From assembly GCA_964236105.1 (NCBI GenBank), contig CAXSBC010000011.1, positions 11,437-75,436 on the forward strand: a stretch of DNA of 64,000 nt. The letters are read 5' to 3'. This document shows, one piece after another, positions 45,671 through 54,000 of this stretch. Source of the DNA: Lichenicola sp964236105 (GTDB lineage Bacteria > Pseudomonadota > Alphaproteobacteria > Acetobacterales > Acetobacteraceae). Made by a program: the position numbers and the translations under genes. The stretch's first letter is position 1. Every line of letters starts with the position of its first letter. Below the pieces are notes generated by a model that worked only from the letters and a program-made list of their open reading frames with translations, was not told the origin of the DNA and ran no database searches.

Positions 45671-47035
45671 TCAGGCCGTGGCGCCGGCGCCGGCGCCGAG
45701 GCCGAGCAGCGGCGGGGGGACGGGAACGCCCTGGCTCGCATAGTCGCGCAGCTTGTTGCGCAGCGCGCGGATCGAGATGCCGAGGATGGTCGCGGCATGG
45801 GTGCGGTTGCCGGCGGTGCTGTAGAGGGTCTCCAGGATCAGCGCCTGCTCGACCTCCTCCATGCGCCGGCCGACGAAACCGGCGAGCCCGGGTGCGGGTT
45901 CCGCCGTCTCGGCGATGGCCGCGGCCGGTTCGCGCACGGCCGGGGCCAGGCCGAGATCGGGCGGCTCGATCGACGAGCCTTCGGCCACGAGCACCGCGCG
46001 GTGCATGACGTTCTCGAGCTCGCGCACGTTGCCGCGCCACGCGTGCCCCGCCAGCCGGTCGAGGGCTGCCTCGGACAGCAGCGGCGGCTCGACGCCGTTC
46101 GCCTGCGCGTAATGGCGCACATAATGGGCTGCCAGCACCGGGATGTCGGCAAGACGCCGGCGCAGCGGCGGGATCTCGAGCCCGACCACGTTGAGACGGA
46201 AGAACAGATCCTCGCGGAAGCGCCCGGCCGCCGCCTCGGCGCGCAGGTCGCGGTTGCTGGTGGCGAGGATGCGGACATCGACCCGCACCGGGCTCTGGCC
46301 GCCGAGCCGGTCGATCTCGCGCTCCTGGATCGCGCGCAGCAGCTTGGCCTGCAGCCGCACGTCCATCTCGCTGATCTCGTCGAGCAGCAGCGTGCCGCCT
46401 TCGGCCGACTCGAAGCGGCCGATGCGCCGGGCGACCGCGCCGCTGAAGGCGCCCTTCTCGTGCCCGAACAGCTCCGACTCCAGCAGATGCTCGGGGATCG
46501 CCGCACAGTTCAGGGCGATGAACGGGCCGTCGGCGCGACGCGAGCGGCGGTGGATGTGTCGCGCCACGATCTCCTTGCCGGTGCCGGATTCGCCGGTGAT
46601 CAGCACCGAGGCGTCCGAGCGGGCGACCTGCTCGGCGCTGCGTATGGTGGCCAGCATCGCCGGGTCCCGGGCGATCAGCGCATGGCTTTCCCCCGATGCC
46701 GCCTGCAGCATGGCGGCGATCAGCTCCGGATCGGGCGGCAGCGGCAGGAAATCCTGCGCACCGTCGCGCACCGCCCGGACCGCCGCATCGGCATCGTCTT
46801 CCGAGCCGCAGGCGATCACCGGCAGCACGATCCGCTCGCGCGCGAGCCCCTGCACCAGGGTGGCGATCGGCAGGCCGATCTCGCACAGCACGAGGTTGCA
46901 GCGCGCGTCCCGGCGCAGACGGGCGAGCCCTGCCGGCACGTCGTCGGTCTGGTCCAGCAGTGCTCCGCGCGAGACGGCGATCTGCGCCGCCTTGCCGAGC
47001 TCGCCGTTCAGGGAGCCGATGATCAGGACGCGCAT
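45671..47035 (-). CDS. flbD: Sigma-54-dependent flagellar activator FlbD
   Basis: 454-aa NtrC-type regulator that in Caulobacter activates late flagellar genes. It aligns with Caulobacter FlbD over the whole length. The receiver-like domain (1-110) lacks the acidic pocket and has Glu52 (LVLCEIGLP) at the Asp position, as FlbD is thought not to be controlled by phosphorylation but by FliX. AAA+ motifs: GESGTGKE, GHEKGAFSGAVARRIG, GGTLLLDEISEMD; the contact loop is GAFSGA instead of GAFTGA. C-terminal Fis-type HTH: NRTHAATILGISIRALRNKL. ATG 47035 matches the Caulobacter start. Likely target: the sigma-54 promoters at 53770-53952. Confidence 0.93.
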   Translation of the reverse strand: MRVLIIGSLNGELGKAAQIAVSRGALLDQTDDVPAGLARLRRDARCNLVLCEIGLPIATLVQGLARERIVLPVIACGSEDDADAAVRAVRDGAQDFLPLPPDPELIAAMLQAASGESHALIARDPAMLATIRSAEQVARSDASVLITGESGTGKEIVARHIHRRSRRADGPFIALNCAAIPEHLLESELFGHEKGAFSGAVARRIGRFESAEGGTLLLDEISEMDVRLQAKLLRAIQEREIDRLGGQSPVRVDVRILATSNRDLRAEAAAGRFREDLFFRLNVVGLEIPPLRRRLADIPVLAAHYVRHYAQANGVEPPLLSEAALDRLAGHAWRGNVRELENVMHRAVLVAEGSSIEPPDLGLAPAVREPAAAIAETAEPAPGLAGFVGRRMEEVEQALILETLYSTAGNRTHAATILGISIRALRNKLRDYASQGVPVPPPLLGLGAGAGATA

Positions 47036-47075
47036 GCTGCGCATCCGGAGGCAGTGCGTGGCGCAGACGACATGA

Positions 47076-47399
47076 TCAGAAGCCCCGCTCCGACTTGATG
47101 ATCTCGGTCATTGTCACACCGAGACGGTTGTCGTCCACCATTACGACCTCGCCGCGTGCGATCAGGCGGTTGTTGACGTAGATGTCGATCGCCTCGCCGA
47201 GCTTGCGGTCGAGCTCGACCACGGCGCCGCGACCGAGCTTCAGCAGCTGGCTCACCTGCATCGTCGATTTTCCCAGCACGGCGCTGACGGTGACCGGAAT
47301 ATCGTAGACCGCTTCCAGGTCCTGCGCGCTGCGCGGAACGCCACTATCCTGCAGGGCGGGAGAGTCGGCGAGTTCCGCAAGATCAATCTCATTGGCCAT
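47076..47399 (-). CDS. fliN: Flagellar motor switch protein FliN
   Basis: 107-aa cytoplasmic C-ring protein. The SpoA/FliN fold is clear: DIPVTVSAVLGKSTMQVSQL, LKLGRGAVVELDRKLGEAID, IYVNNRLIARGEVVMVDDNR and LGVTMTEII. Length is slightly shorter than E. coli FliN (137) as in other alphaproteobacteria. Its start overlaps the end of fliH by 11 bp. It would bind FliM (not in this window) and FliH to bring export cargo to the gate. Confidence 0.93.
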   Translation of the reverse strand: MANEIDLAELADSPALQDSGVPRSAQDLEAVYDIPVTVSAVLGKSTMQVSQLLKLGRGAVVELDRKLGEAIDIYVNNRLIARGEVVMVDDNRLGVTMTEIIKSERGF

Positions 47400-48060
47400 G
47401 ATTCGTCTCCTTAATTGTCTCGGTCTGCATGTCCGGCATGATCAGCGCGACGACGCGCGCGCAGAGGACGCCAACATCGCGCACCATCATCCCGTCCTGC
47501 CAGCGGACGCTGATGTCGCCGGGCCGCACAGCCTCCGATTCCAGCCACTCCACCACCGTCGGACCGTCCTGCAGCAACGGCGTCATCTCCTGACGCAGAT
47601 CCTCCAGCATCGACGGGTGCACGCGGATGCTCAGGCGGGGCTCGTGCGACATTGCCGGCAGCAGCAGGCGGAGCAGGGCGGCGGCTTCATCCTGGCCGCG
47701 CTGCCTGGCGAACGCGGGCAGCATGGCCGCCACGGCGGCGAGTGCCGTCTCCGCCACGGCGGCGGCCGCGTCCGCGGCGATGCGGGCCGCCTCGCTGCGC
47801 GCCTGGTTCAGCGCGTCGGCGATGCGGCCCAGCGCGTCTGCCTTGAGGGCGTTGGCATTCAGCTCGGTATCCTGCCGCTCCTGCGCACGTCCCTGCTCCT
47901 GGGCGTGCTTGGCCGCATGCCGCAGATCGGCCAGGCTGAAGGTGGGCTCCAGCACGATCGGCTCGGGCGGCGGCGGTGGCGGGGCCGCCGCAGGCGCCGT
48001 GCGCGCCGGCTCGGGCATGTCGAAGTCTTCTGCATAGAGGACACCGGAAAACGGATGCAT
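47389..48060 (-). CDS. fliH: Flagellar assembly protein FliH
   Basis: 223-aa soluble regulator of FliI ATPase. It begins PFSGVLYAEDFDMPEPAR, has a Pro-rich linker, then a long helix (LADLRHAAKHAQEQGRAQER and on) and a C-terminal domain (RLSIRVHPSMLEDLRQEM, then DISVRWQDGMMVRD) that fits FliH/FlbE of alphaproteobacteria. Sequence conservation is low in this family, so position between fliG and fliN is a main argument. It follows fliG by a single base and overlaps fliN. Confidence 0.82.
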   Translation of the reverse strand: MHPFSGVLYAEDFDMPEPARTAPAAAPPPPPPEPIVLEPTFSLADLRHAAKHAQEQGRAQERQDTELNANALKADALGRIADALNQARSEAARIAADAAAAVAETALAAVAAMLPAFARQRGQDEAAALLRLLLPAMSHEPRLSIRVHPSMLEDLRQEMTPLLQDGPTVVEWLESEAVRPGDISVRWQDGMMVRDVGVLCARVVALIMPDMQTETIKETNHGQ

Positions 48061-48061
48061 C

Positions 48062-49063
48062 TCAGGACACCATCTGCTCGTCTTGGCGCTCGTTCAGCTC
48101 GATCTCGCCCTGGGCGCCGAGCTCCTTGGCGATCAGCAGGATCTGCGACTGCGCCTCGTCGACATCGCGCAGCCGCACCGGTCCGAGAGCCGCGATATCG
48201 TCGCGCAGCAGCTTGGCGGCGCGTTCGGACAGGCTGCCGAGGAACAGGGTGCGGATGTCCTCGGACGCGCCCTTCAGCGCGACCGGCAGCTTGTCCTTCT
48301 CGACGGCCCGCATGAGCTTCTGCACGGCGTCGGGCGTCAGGCGGGCCAGATCGTCGAAGGTGAACATCAGCGACTTGACGCGCTCGGCCGCCTCCCTGTT
48401 GCGCTCCTCGAGTGCCGTCATGAAGCGGCCCTCGACCTGACGGTCGAGATTGTTGAAGATCTCGGCGATCATCTCGTGGCTGTCGCGACGGGTGCTGCGG
48501 GCGAGGTTCGACATGAACTCCGAACGGAGCGTCTTCTCGACGCTGTCCAGCACGTCCTTCTGCACGCTTTCCATGCGCAGCATGCGCATGATGACTTCCA
48601 TGGCGAAACTGTCCGGCAGCAGGCTCAGCACGCGGGCGGCATGACCGGGACGGACCTTGCCGAGAACGACGGCGACCGTCTGCGGATATTCGTTCTTGAG
48701 GTAGTTGGCGAGCACCGCCTCGTTCACGTTGCCCAGCTTGTCCCACATGGTGCGACCGGCCGGACCGCGGATCTCCTCCATGATCTGTGCCGCCCGTTCC
48801 CGCGACAGCGACTTCTGCAGCAGCCGCTCGGTGCTGTCGAAGCTGCCGACCAGCATGCCGGCCGAGCTGATGCTCTGCGAGAACTCCGAGCAGAGGGACT
48901 CGACGGTTCCGGCCGAAACGCTGCCGAGCTGCGACATGGCAAGCGAGATCTCCTTGATCTCCTCCTCGTGCATCATCGAGAACAGCTGGGCGCACTGCTC
49001 CTCGCCGAGGGCCAGCATCAGGATGGCGGCGCGCTGCGCGCCGGGAAGCTGGGTGATGCTCAT
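48062..49063 (-). CDS. fliG: Flagellar motor switch protein FliG
   Basis: 333-aa rotor protein linking the FliF ring to the FliM/FliN switch and carrying the torque helix. Typical segments: AAILMLALGEEQCAQLFSMM, EYPQTVAVVLGKVRPGHAAR, EVIMRMLRMESV and the C-terminal charged torque region VEKDKLPVALKGASEDIRTL / LFLGSLSERAAKLLRDDIAA. ATG 49063 overlaps the fliF stop by 4 bp. Standard length. Confidence 0.95.
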   Translation of the reverse strand: MSITQLPGAQRAAILMLALGEEQCAQLFSMMHEEEIKEISLAMSQLGSVSAGTVESLCSEFSQSISSAGMLVGSFDSTERLLQKSLSRERAAQIMEEIRGPAGRTMWDKLGNVNEAVLANYLKNEYPQTVAVVLGKVRPGHAARVLSLLPDSFAMEVIMRMLRMESVQKDVLDSVEKTLRSEFMSNLARSTRRDSHEMIAEIFNNLDRQVEGRFMTALEERNREAAERVKSLMFTFDDLARLTPDAVQKLMRAVEKDKLPVALKGASEDIRTLFLGSLSERAAKLLRDDIAALGPVRLRDVDEAQSQILLIAKELGAQGEIELNERQDEQMVS

Positions 49064-50721
49064 GAGCTCGTTTCCTTCGCGATCCAGCCGCGGACGATGG
49101 TCAGGCTTTCCTCAGGATGGCGTCCCACCAGGTCGACCACCTGACGGATGGAGGCGGCGCGCAGCTGCCCCTCGATGTTGGCCAGGCTGATCATGCTCTC
49201 GTCCTCGATCAGGGCGGCGTCGCTTCCGGCAGGTCCGGCGGCTCCGGCGGCTCCTGGGGGTCCGGCGAGTGCCGGCCGCAGGCTGCTTGCAACGCCGAGC
49301 GCGGCAGGGGTGCTGCCAGGTGCCGGCAGGGCAGGCGTCTCGATCAGGCGGGTGACCATCGGCCTGACCACGAAGATCAGGGCCAGCAGCATGAACAGGC
49401 CAAGCAGCAGGTTCTGGCCGACATGGACGATGTCGTCGCGGCCGAGATGCAGGCCCAGGAAGCCGGGCGGAGCCACCGCGTCCGGCACGTCGTGGACCGT
49501 GAACGGCATCGACACCACGGTGACGGTGTCGCCGCGCTTCTCGTCGTAGCCGATCGCGGTCTTCACCAGGGTGGAGATCCGGTCCAGCTCCTCCTTGCTG
49601 CGGGGCTGCCAGCTCGGCTTGCCGCCGGCGATGGCGGTCGTGGTGCCGTCCACCATCACCGCCAGGCTGATCCGGGCGAGGCGCGGCTGGTCCTGGATCA
49701 GGGTCCGTACGGTCTTGCCGACCTCGTAGTTGTTGGTCTCCTCCTGCCGGTCGTCCTGGCTGCCGGACTGCGCCTGGCCGGCATTGGCGTTGGGCAGGTT
49801 GTTCTGCACCGTGGTGTTGGACTGGCCGTCGCTGTTGCGGCTCTTGTCGGAGGTCGTCTGCTGGCTGCGCAGGACCTGCTGGTTCGGATCGAAGCTCTCC
49901 TGCGTCTCATGCACCTGGTCGATGTTCATGGTGACGGCGGCTTCGGCGCGCACGTGCTCGGCGCCGAGCGACGGCTCCAGCATCTCCTCGACGGCGCGCG
50001 CCAGCCGCAGTTCGGTCGACTGGCGCAGCTCGTCCACGCCCTGCGCGGAGCCGCCGTTGCCGACCGGATTGCCCGCACGCGCCAGGACGCTGCCGCGGTT
50101 GTCGACGATGGCGATGTTCTGCGGCTTCAGCCCGGGAACCGCGGCGGACACCAGGTTGATGACGGCCTGCACGCCTTCCGGGTCCATCCGGGCGGCGCCG
50201 GCCATCGACAGCAGGACGCTCGCCTGGGCCGGCATCTGCTCGGACGCGAACGGCTCGCGATGCGGCAGCACCAGATGCACCCGCGCGCCGCGGACGCCGC
50301 TGATCAGCCGGATCGAGCGCGACAGCTCGCCTTCCAGGGCGCGCGTCTGGTTGATCGTCTGCTCGAACTGGGTGGCGGTGAGGTTATCGCCGCGGTCGAA
50401 GATCTCGTAGCCGACGGAGCCGCCGGACGGCAGGCCGCCCTTGGCCAGCAGCAGGCGCGCCGACGCGACCTGGTCTGCCGGCACCAGGATCTGGTCGCTC
50501 TGCGCGCCGAGCTCATGGGCGATGTGCGCCTTCTCGAGCTGCTCGGCCATCTGGCCGGCCTCGCGAAGGTCCAGATCGCCGTAGAGCAGCGCCATCTGCG
50601 GGTGGCTTCCGCCCTGCGACACCAGCACCGCAAGCATCGCCAGGATCCCCACGGCGACGGCTCCCATGGCGGCGAGCTTGGTGGCGCCGAGCGCCTTCAG
50701 GCTTTCCAGCAGCGGCGTCAT
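49060..50721 (-). CDS. fliF: Flagellar MS-ring protein FliF
   Basis: 553-aa inner-membrane protein, the base on which the flagellum assembles. Two membrane helices (about residues 15-33 and 425-445: QNLLLGLFMLLALIFVVRPM) flank the periplasmic ring-building domains; YGDLDLREAGQMAEQLEKA, GYEIFDRGDNLTATQFEQTI, RALEGELSRSIRLISGVRGA and ARVHLVLPHREPF are family signatures. The C-terminus (SMISLANIEGQLRAASIRQV) binds FliG. ATG 50721 is chosen. It heads the long fliF-fliG-fliH-fliN-flbD-flhA-flhF-flhG cluster; a CtrA-like site lies 100 bp upstream. Confidence 0.95.
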   Translation of the reverse strand: MTPLLESLKALGATKLAAMGAVAVGILAMLAVLVSQGGSHPQMALLYGDLDLREAGQMAEQLEKAHIAHELGAQSDQILVPADQVASARLLLAKGGLPSGGSVGYEIFDRGDNLTATQFEQTINQTRALEGELSRSIRLISGVRGARVHLVLPHREPFASEQMPAQASVLLSMAGAARMDPEGVQAVINLVSAAVPGLKPQNIAIVDNRGSVLARAGNPVGNGGSAQGVDELRQSTELRLARAVEEMLEPSLGAEHVRAEAAVTMNIDQVHETQESFDPNQQVLRSQQTTSDKSRNSDGQSNTTVQNNLPNANAGQAQSGSQDDRQEETNNYEVGKTVRTLIQDQPRLARISLAVMVDGTTTAIAGGKPSWQPRSKEELDRISTLVKTAIGYDEKRGDTVTVVSMPFTVHDVPDAVAPPGFLGLHLGRDDIVHVGQNLLLGLFMLLALIFVVRPMVTRLIETPALPAPGSTPAALGVASSLRPALAGPPGAAGAAGPAGSDAALIEDESMISLANIEGQLRAASIRQVVDLVGRHPEESLTIVRGWIAKETSS

Positions 50722-50780
50722 GCGCCGGCCGCCTCGGTCGGAATGAAGGACGGGGTCCGGATCATGGCTCTTCCCCAAAG

Positions 50781-50797
50781 ACCGGCGTTTTGCCGGT
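50781..50797 (-). terminator. Hairpin between flgD and fliF
   Basis: ACCGGC-gtttt-GCCGGT, a 6-bp perfect stem in the flgD-fliF gap. It could attenuate read-through from fliK-flgD into fliF, but it lacks a proper U-run on the minus strand. Confidence 0.3.
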
Positions 50798-50820
50798 GAG
50801 GGGAGTGTGCCTGTCCGCCC

Positions 50821-50835
50821 TTACCTAATCCTTAA
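50821..50835 (-). promoter_or_regulatory. Putative CtrA-binding site upstream of fliF
   Basis: TTAC-N7-TTAA on the + strand (TTAA-N7-GTAA on the minus strand) differs from the CtrA consensus TTAA-N7-TTAA at one base and lies about 100 bp upstream of the fliF start. In Caulobacter the early fliF operon is directly controlled by CtrA. Confidence 0.4.
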
Positions 50836-50875
50836 CGGCCCGGCACTTTCTGCCGGTCTCGCCGGAACCGCTGCT

Positions 50876-51646
50876 TCAGGAACCGGTCGAGCTGCTGCCC
50901 GAGCCGGTGGAGGCGGCCGTCGCCGTGCCGAGCAGCGACGTCACGTTGCTCATGTTGGTCGAGCTCGACCCCATCTGCACGTTGACGCCGGTGGTGCCGT
51001 CCTTGGTGACGCCGGTGATGGTACCGAGCACGCTGAACGGCACGGGAACGCTGGTTCCGTTGCTGGCGGAGACCACGGCCACATTGTAGTTGCCGTCCGC
51101 GAGCTGGTTGCCGGAGTCGTCCTGGCCGTTCCAGCTCCAGTCGGTGGTTCCGGCATTGAGGTTCAGCGTCTGCGTCTTCACCACGGTGCCGGCCGAGTTG
51201 GTGATGGCAAGGTCCGCCGTGCCGGAGGTGGTCGGGTTGAGCCGCACCTCGGCCGATCCGTTCTGCAGCGGAAGCTGGCTCGACGAGACCACCGCCTGGC
51301 GGCCGACAAGCGACGTGCTCTGGCTGACTTCGCTGTCCTGGTTCAGCGACAGCAGCTGGGTCAGGTTGGTGTTGGTGTTGATCTGCTGCTCGACGCCGGC
51401 GAACTGGGCGAGCTCGCTGGTGAAGCTGCCGGTGTCCATCGGACTGGTCGGGTCCTGATGCTGGAGCTGGGCCGTGAGCAGGCTGAGGAACTGGTTGTAG
51501 TTGCTGCTCAACGACGACAGCGCGTCGCCGCTGGTGCTGCCGCTCGTGCTCGATGTGCTGGCGGCGGCATTGGTCGCCTGCGCCTTCTTGGCCGCTGCCT
51601 CGGCAGCCGTGAGGAGATCGGAGGAAGACGAGATGGTCGAGCTCAT
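50876..51646 (-). CDS. flgD: Flagellar hook-assembly scaffold FlgD
   Basis: 256-aa hook cap protein, exported through the flagellar gate. The conserved N-terminal core is NYNQFLSLLTAQLQHQDPTS followed by PMDTGSFTSELAQFAGVEQQ; the C-terminal beta domain (TDWSWNGQDDSGNQLADGNY) is typical. N- and C-termini are Ser/Thr-rich and disordered, as usual for export substrates. ATG 51646; it follows fliK by 19 bp, so the two form one unit transcribed from the sigma-54 promoter at 53770-53785. Confidence 0.92.
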   Translation of the reverse strand: MSSTISSSSDLLTAAEAAAKKAQATNAAASTSSTSGSTSGDALSSLSSNYNQFLSLLTAQLQHQDPTSPMDTGSFTSELAQFAGVEQQINTNTNLTQLLSLNQDSEVSQSTSLVGRQAVVSSSQLPLQNGSAEVRLNPTTSGTADLAITNSAGTVVKTQTLNLNAGTTDWSWNGQDDSGNQLADGNYNVAVVSASNGTSVPVPFSVLGTITGVTKDGTTGVNVQMGSSSTNMSNVTSLLGTATAASTGSGSSSTGS

Positions 51647-51665
51647 GGCATGCCTCTTTCGCTGA

Positions 51666-53744
51666 TCATGCGGTGATGTTGATGCTGCCTGACGGCATGC
51701 GACGCGTGGATGGCGGTGACGGCATGGAGGCGCCGAGGGCTCCGAGGGCGCCAGCATCGTCCGACCTGTCGCGCGAGCGTCCGCTGAAGCCGCCGGTCCG
51801 GTCGTCCCGTGACTGGCCTGCCTCCTGCCGGCTCGAGTCGCGGAAGCCGGACATGTCGGCATTCGTCGGGGCGTCGGGACGTGATCCCGCCGCGGCTTCG
51901 GGATGGGCGCCGACATGGCCGGGTACGGGCGAGGTGGGGGCGGCCAGCTCGAAACTCAGATGACGACCGGCCGTCGGGATCGCGGCGGCATCGAGTGCCG
52001 CATGCAGCTGGTCCTGACTGGTCATGAGGCTGCGTAGCGTCCCGGGCTCGCTGGCGGCGACCACGATCCTGGTCGTGCCGTCGGCGCTCCGTTCGAGCTG
52101 CACCTGCACCGCGCCCAGTTCCTTGGGGTGGAGCGAGATCGCCATCCGGCTGCTGCCATCGGCCGAGGATGCCAGCGTCAGCAGCGATGCACCGACCTGT
52201 GCCGGCGCCCCCGCGCCATCGACCGGATCACCAGGCAGAGCGGACGCCAGCTCGAACGTCTGCGTGGTCGTCGCCGCCGGGGACGGAGGCATGTCCAGAG
52301 CCGGGGAGGGGCCGGCCGGGACCACCTGGCCGGGGAGGCTGCCTGGCGTCGGCACCGAGGCCTGGCCCGGCTGCGCGGCGGACGCGTCAACGCTTGTCGA
52401 TGCCAAGACGGACGCGTCGGGTGCTGCGACGGTCGCGGAGGCCGCAGGCGCGTCGTCCTGGGAGACGCGTGCATGGGGATGATCGGCGGGATGATCGGCT
52501 GCGACCGGCAGTGCGGCCGGCGTCGGCGCCACTCCGGACAGGCTGCCGTCGCTGGGGGAGCCGATGCCTGCAGTGTTGTCCTGTCCGCTGCCGTCGACAT
52601 CGGCGGATGTCCTGCCTGTCGCCGCGCTCCCGACATCGGCTTGAACAGCGTCCGCCTGCTGTCCGGTCGAGGCTGCGGCGTCCGGGATGGCGGCCTGGCC
52701 ATCGATCCGGGGCATGCCGGTGGCGGGTGGGACGGGTGCTGCCGACGGGCTCGCAGTCTGCGCGGCAGCGCCGGTCGAACCGCCCTGCAACAGGGCCAGC
52801 GTGGACCAGTTCATCGCCGACATCGCCGCGCCTGGACCCGGGGGCGGCGTGGAGATCGAGACTTGCGGTGATGGCGGCGCCGTCGAGGCGGCCGTGCCGG
52901 AACGATCACCGGCGGCCGACGCGGCCGTCTGAGTGACGCCGGACGACGTGGCGGGATCAGAGGACGTCGATGCGCCGGGGTTGCCGGAGGCACCGGAGGC
53001 GTCCTGGTTCGGGAGGGTCTGGCCGGATGGATCCGTGGCGTCGATCGCGTCATCCGGGCCGATGCCGGGCGAGGCGCCCGCCGGAGCGTCGAGCCCCATC
53101 CCTGCATCCGGTGACGCAGGGCGGGTTGCGGTAGAACCGGGCATCGGCCGTGGCGGCGAGGACGCGGCGGCGACGGTTGCTGCCGGAAGCAGGTTCGGCG
53201 GAACCGCAACGGACGCCGCGGTGCCGGTCGCGGGGTCAGCCGATTGTGCCGCAGCTCTCCTCACGATCGCATGTCGGCTGCTCGCGGCACCGGCGTGCGC
53301 GGTCTTGCCGGCCGGACCCGAGGATGCGTCGGCGGCATCAGCCTGATCCGCATCGCCGGCTCCCGTTGTGCCGGGTGCCGAAGTGGCTTTGAGAGAAGCC
53401 GGCTGCATGATCTGGCTCCCCGTTGCAGGCGGCCTCGCCTGTGTCTCCTTCGACGTCACCGCAGCCGGTATCCGTGTCGCCGCGACTGCGGCCGGCGCGA
53501 TGCCTGCTCGTGCAAGTGCCGAGGATGCCCGCGTTGCGCTAAGATTTGGTGAAGAGGCCGGCGGCGTCCTGACAGGCGACGAGGATGGCGGCGCATCCCG
53601 CATGAAGGCGGCGAGCTTGGCATGGAACGACCGTTCCGATGCAGTATCGGCTGCATGCGCCCCGGCAGACGACGTTCTCGTGCCGACAACGCCATGCGCT
53701 CGTCTCGCGACAGCGTTGCTCAGGTCTGTGGATGCAGCCGACAT
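51666..53744 (-). CDS. fliK: Flagellar hook-length control protein FliK
   Basis: 692-aa molecular ruler that stops hook growth and switches export specificity. Most of the protein is low-complexity Ala/Ser/Pro/Thr/Asp sequence, as in FliK; the folded C-terminal switch domain is SRMAISLHPKELGAVQVQLE, TRIVVAASEPGTLRSLMTS and DQLHAALDAAAIPTAGRHLS (about 550-630). Length exceeds E. coli FliK (405) because of the disordered region. ATG 53744 has GGGAG 9 nt upstream. Divergent from flgE; hook protein and its length regulator thus share one regulatory region. Confidence 0.88.
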   Translation of the reverse strand: MSAASTDLSNAVARRAHGVVGTRTSSAGAHAADTASERSFHAKLAAFMRDAPPSSSPVRTPPASSPNLSATRASSALARAGIAPAAVAATRIPAAVTSKETQARPPATGSQIMQPASLKATSAPGTTGAGDADQADAADASSGPAGKTAHAGAASSRHAIVRRAAAQSADPATGTAASVAVPPNLLPAATVAAASSPPRPMPGSTATRPASPDAGMGLDAPAGASPGIGPDDAIDATDPSGQTLPNQDASGASGNPGASTSSDPATSSGVTQTAASAAGDRSGTAASTAPPSPQVSISTPPPGPGAAMSAMNWSTLALLQGGSTGAAAQTASPSAAPVPPATGMPRIDGQAAIPDAAASTGQQADAVQADVGSAATGRTSADVDGSGQDNTAGIGSPSDGSLSGVAPTPAALPVAADHPADHPHARVSQDDAPAASATVAAPDASVLASTSVDASAAQPGQASVPTPGSLPGQVVPAGPSPALDMPPSPAATTTQTFELASALPGDPVDGAGAPAQVGASLLTLASSADGSSRMAISLHPKELGAVQVQLERSADGTTRIVVAASEPGTLRSLMTSQDQLHAALDAAAIPTAGRHLSFELAAPTSPVPGHVGAHPEAAAGSRPDAPTNADMSGFRDSSRQEAGQSRDDRTGGFSGRSRDRSDDAGALGALGASMPSPPSTRRMPSGSINITA

Positions 53745-53769
53745 GGATCAGTTCTCCCGCCGTGCCATC

Positions 53770-53785
53770 TGCAATGTGCGGGCCA
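53770..53785 (-). promoter_or_regulatory. Sigma-54 promoter of fliK-flgD
   Basis: Minus-strand TGGCCCG-CACA-TTGCA, one mismatch to TGGCACG-N4-TTGCW, with GG and GC correctly spaced. The predicted start near 53759 leaves a 15-nt leader before the fliK ATG that includes the ribosome binding site. Confidence 0.7.
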
Positions 53786-53847
53786 AGTCCGATGTCGGAC
53801 TCATCGTGTGCCGGCATCGGAGTTGGCCAGTCTTGGGGCAGGAACTG

Positions 53848-53872
53848 CCCGGCACAATCTGCCGCCCGGCAC
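53848..53872. promoter_or_regulatory. Shared upstream activating sequence between fliK and flgE
   Basis: Two direct repeats CCCGGCAC at 53848-53855 and 53865-53872 (17 bp apart), next to the palindrome GGGCA-N5-TGCCC (53838-53852). They sit 63-90 bp upstream of both opposed sigma-54 promoters, the correct distance for an enhancer. The CCGGCA core resembles the ftr elements bound by FlbD in Caulobacter as I recall them. Candidate FlbD site for both promoters. Confidence 0.5.
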
Positions 53873-53936
53873 GGTTGCCGCAACCCCTCCAGGCGACTGT
53901 CGCCTGCAGCGGCCGCGAAGTGCGCTGATTTCCGGT

Positions 53937-53952
53937 TGGCACGCTTTCTGCT
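53937..53952 (+). promoter_or_regulatory. Sigma-54 promoter of the flgE operon
   Basis: TGGCACG-CTTT-CTGCT matches TGGCACG-N4-TTGCW at all but one position. The transcript would begin near 53964, leaving about 37 nt before the flgE ATG at 54001, which has AGGAG upstream. Confidence 0.8.
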
Positions 53953-54000
53953 CTTCGAGGGTGGGCACGCAATCCGGCGTGCACCGGCAGGAGATCAGGC

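Noticed and set aside
43482..46886. 1134-codon minus-strand frame across flhA and flbD
   Set aside because: Same strand but a different frame from flhA and flbD; Arg/Gly/Ala-rich low-information translation, a frame shadow.
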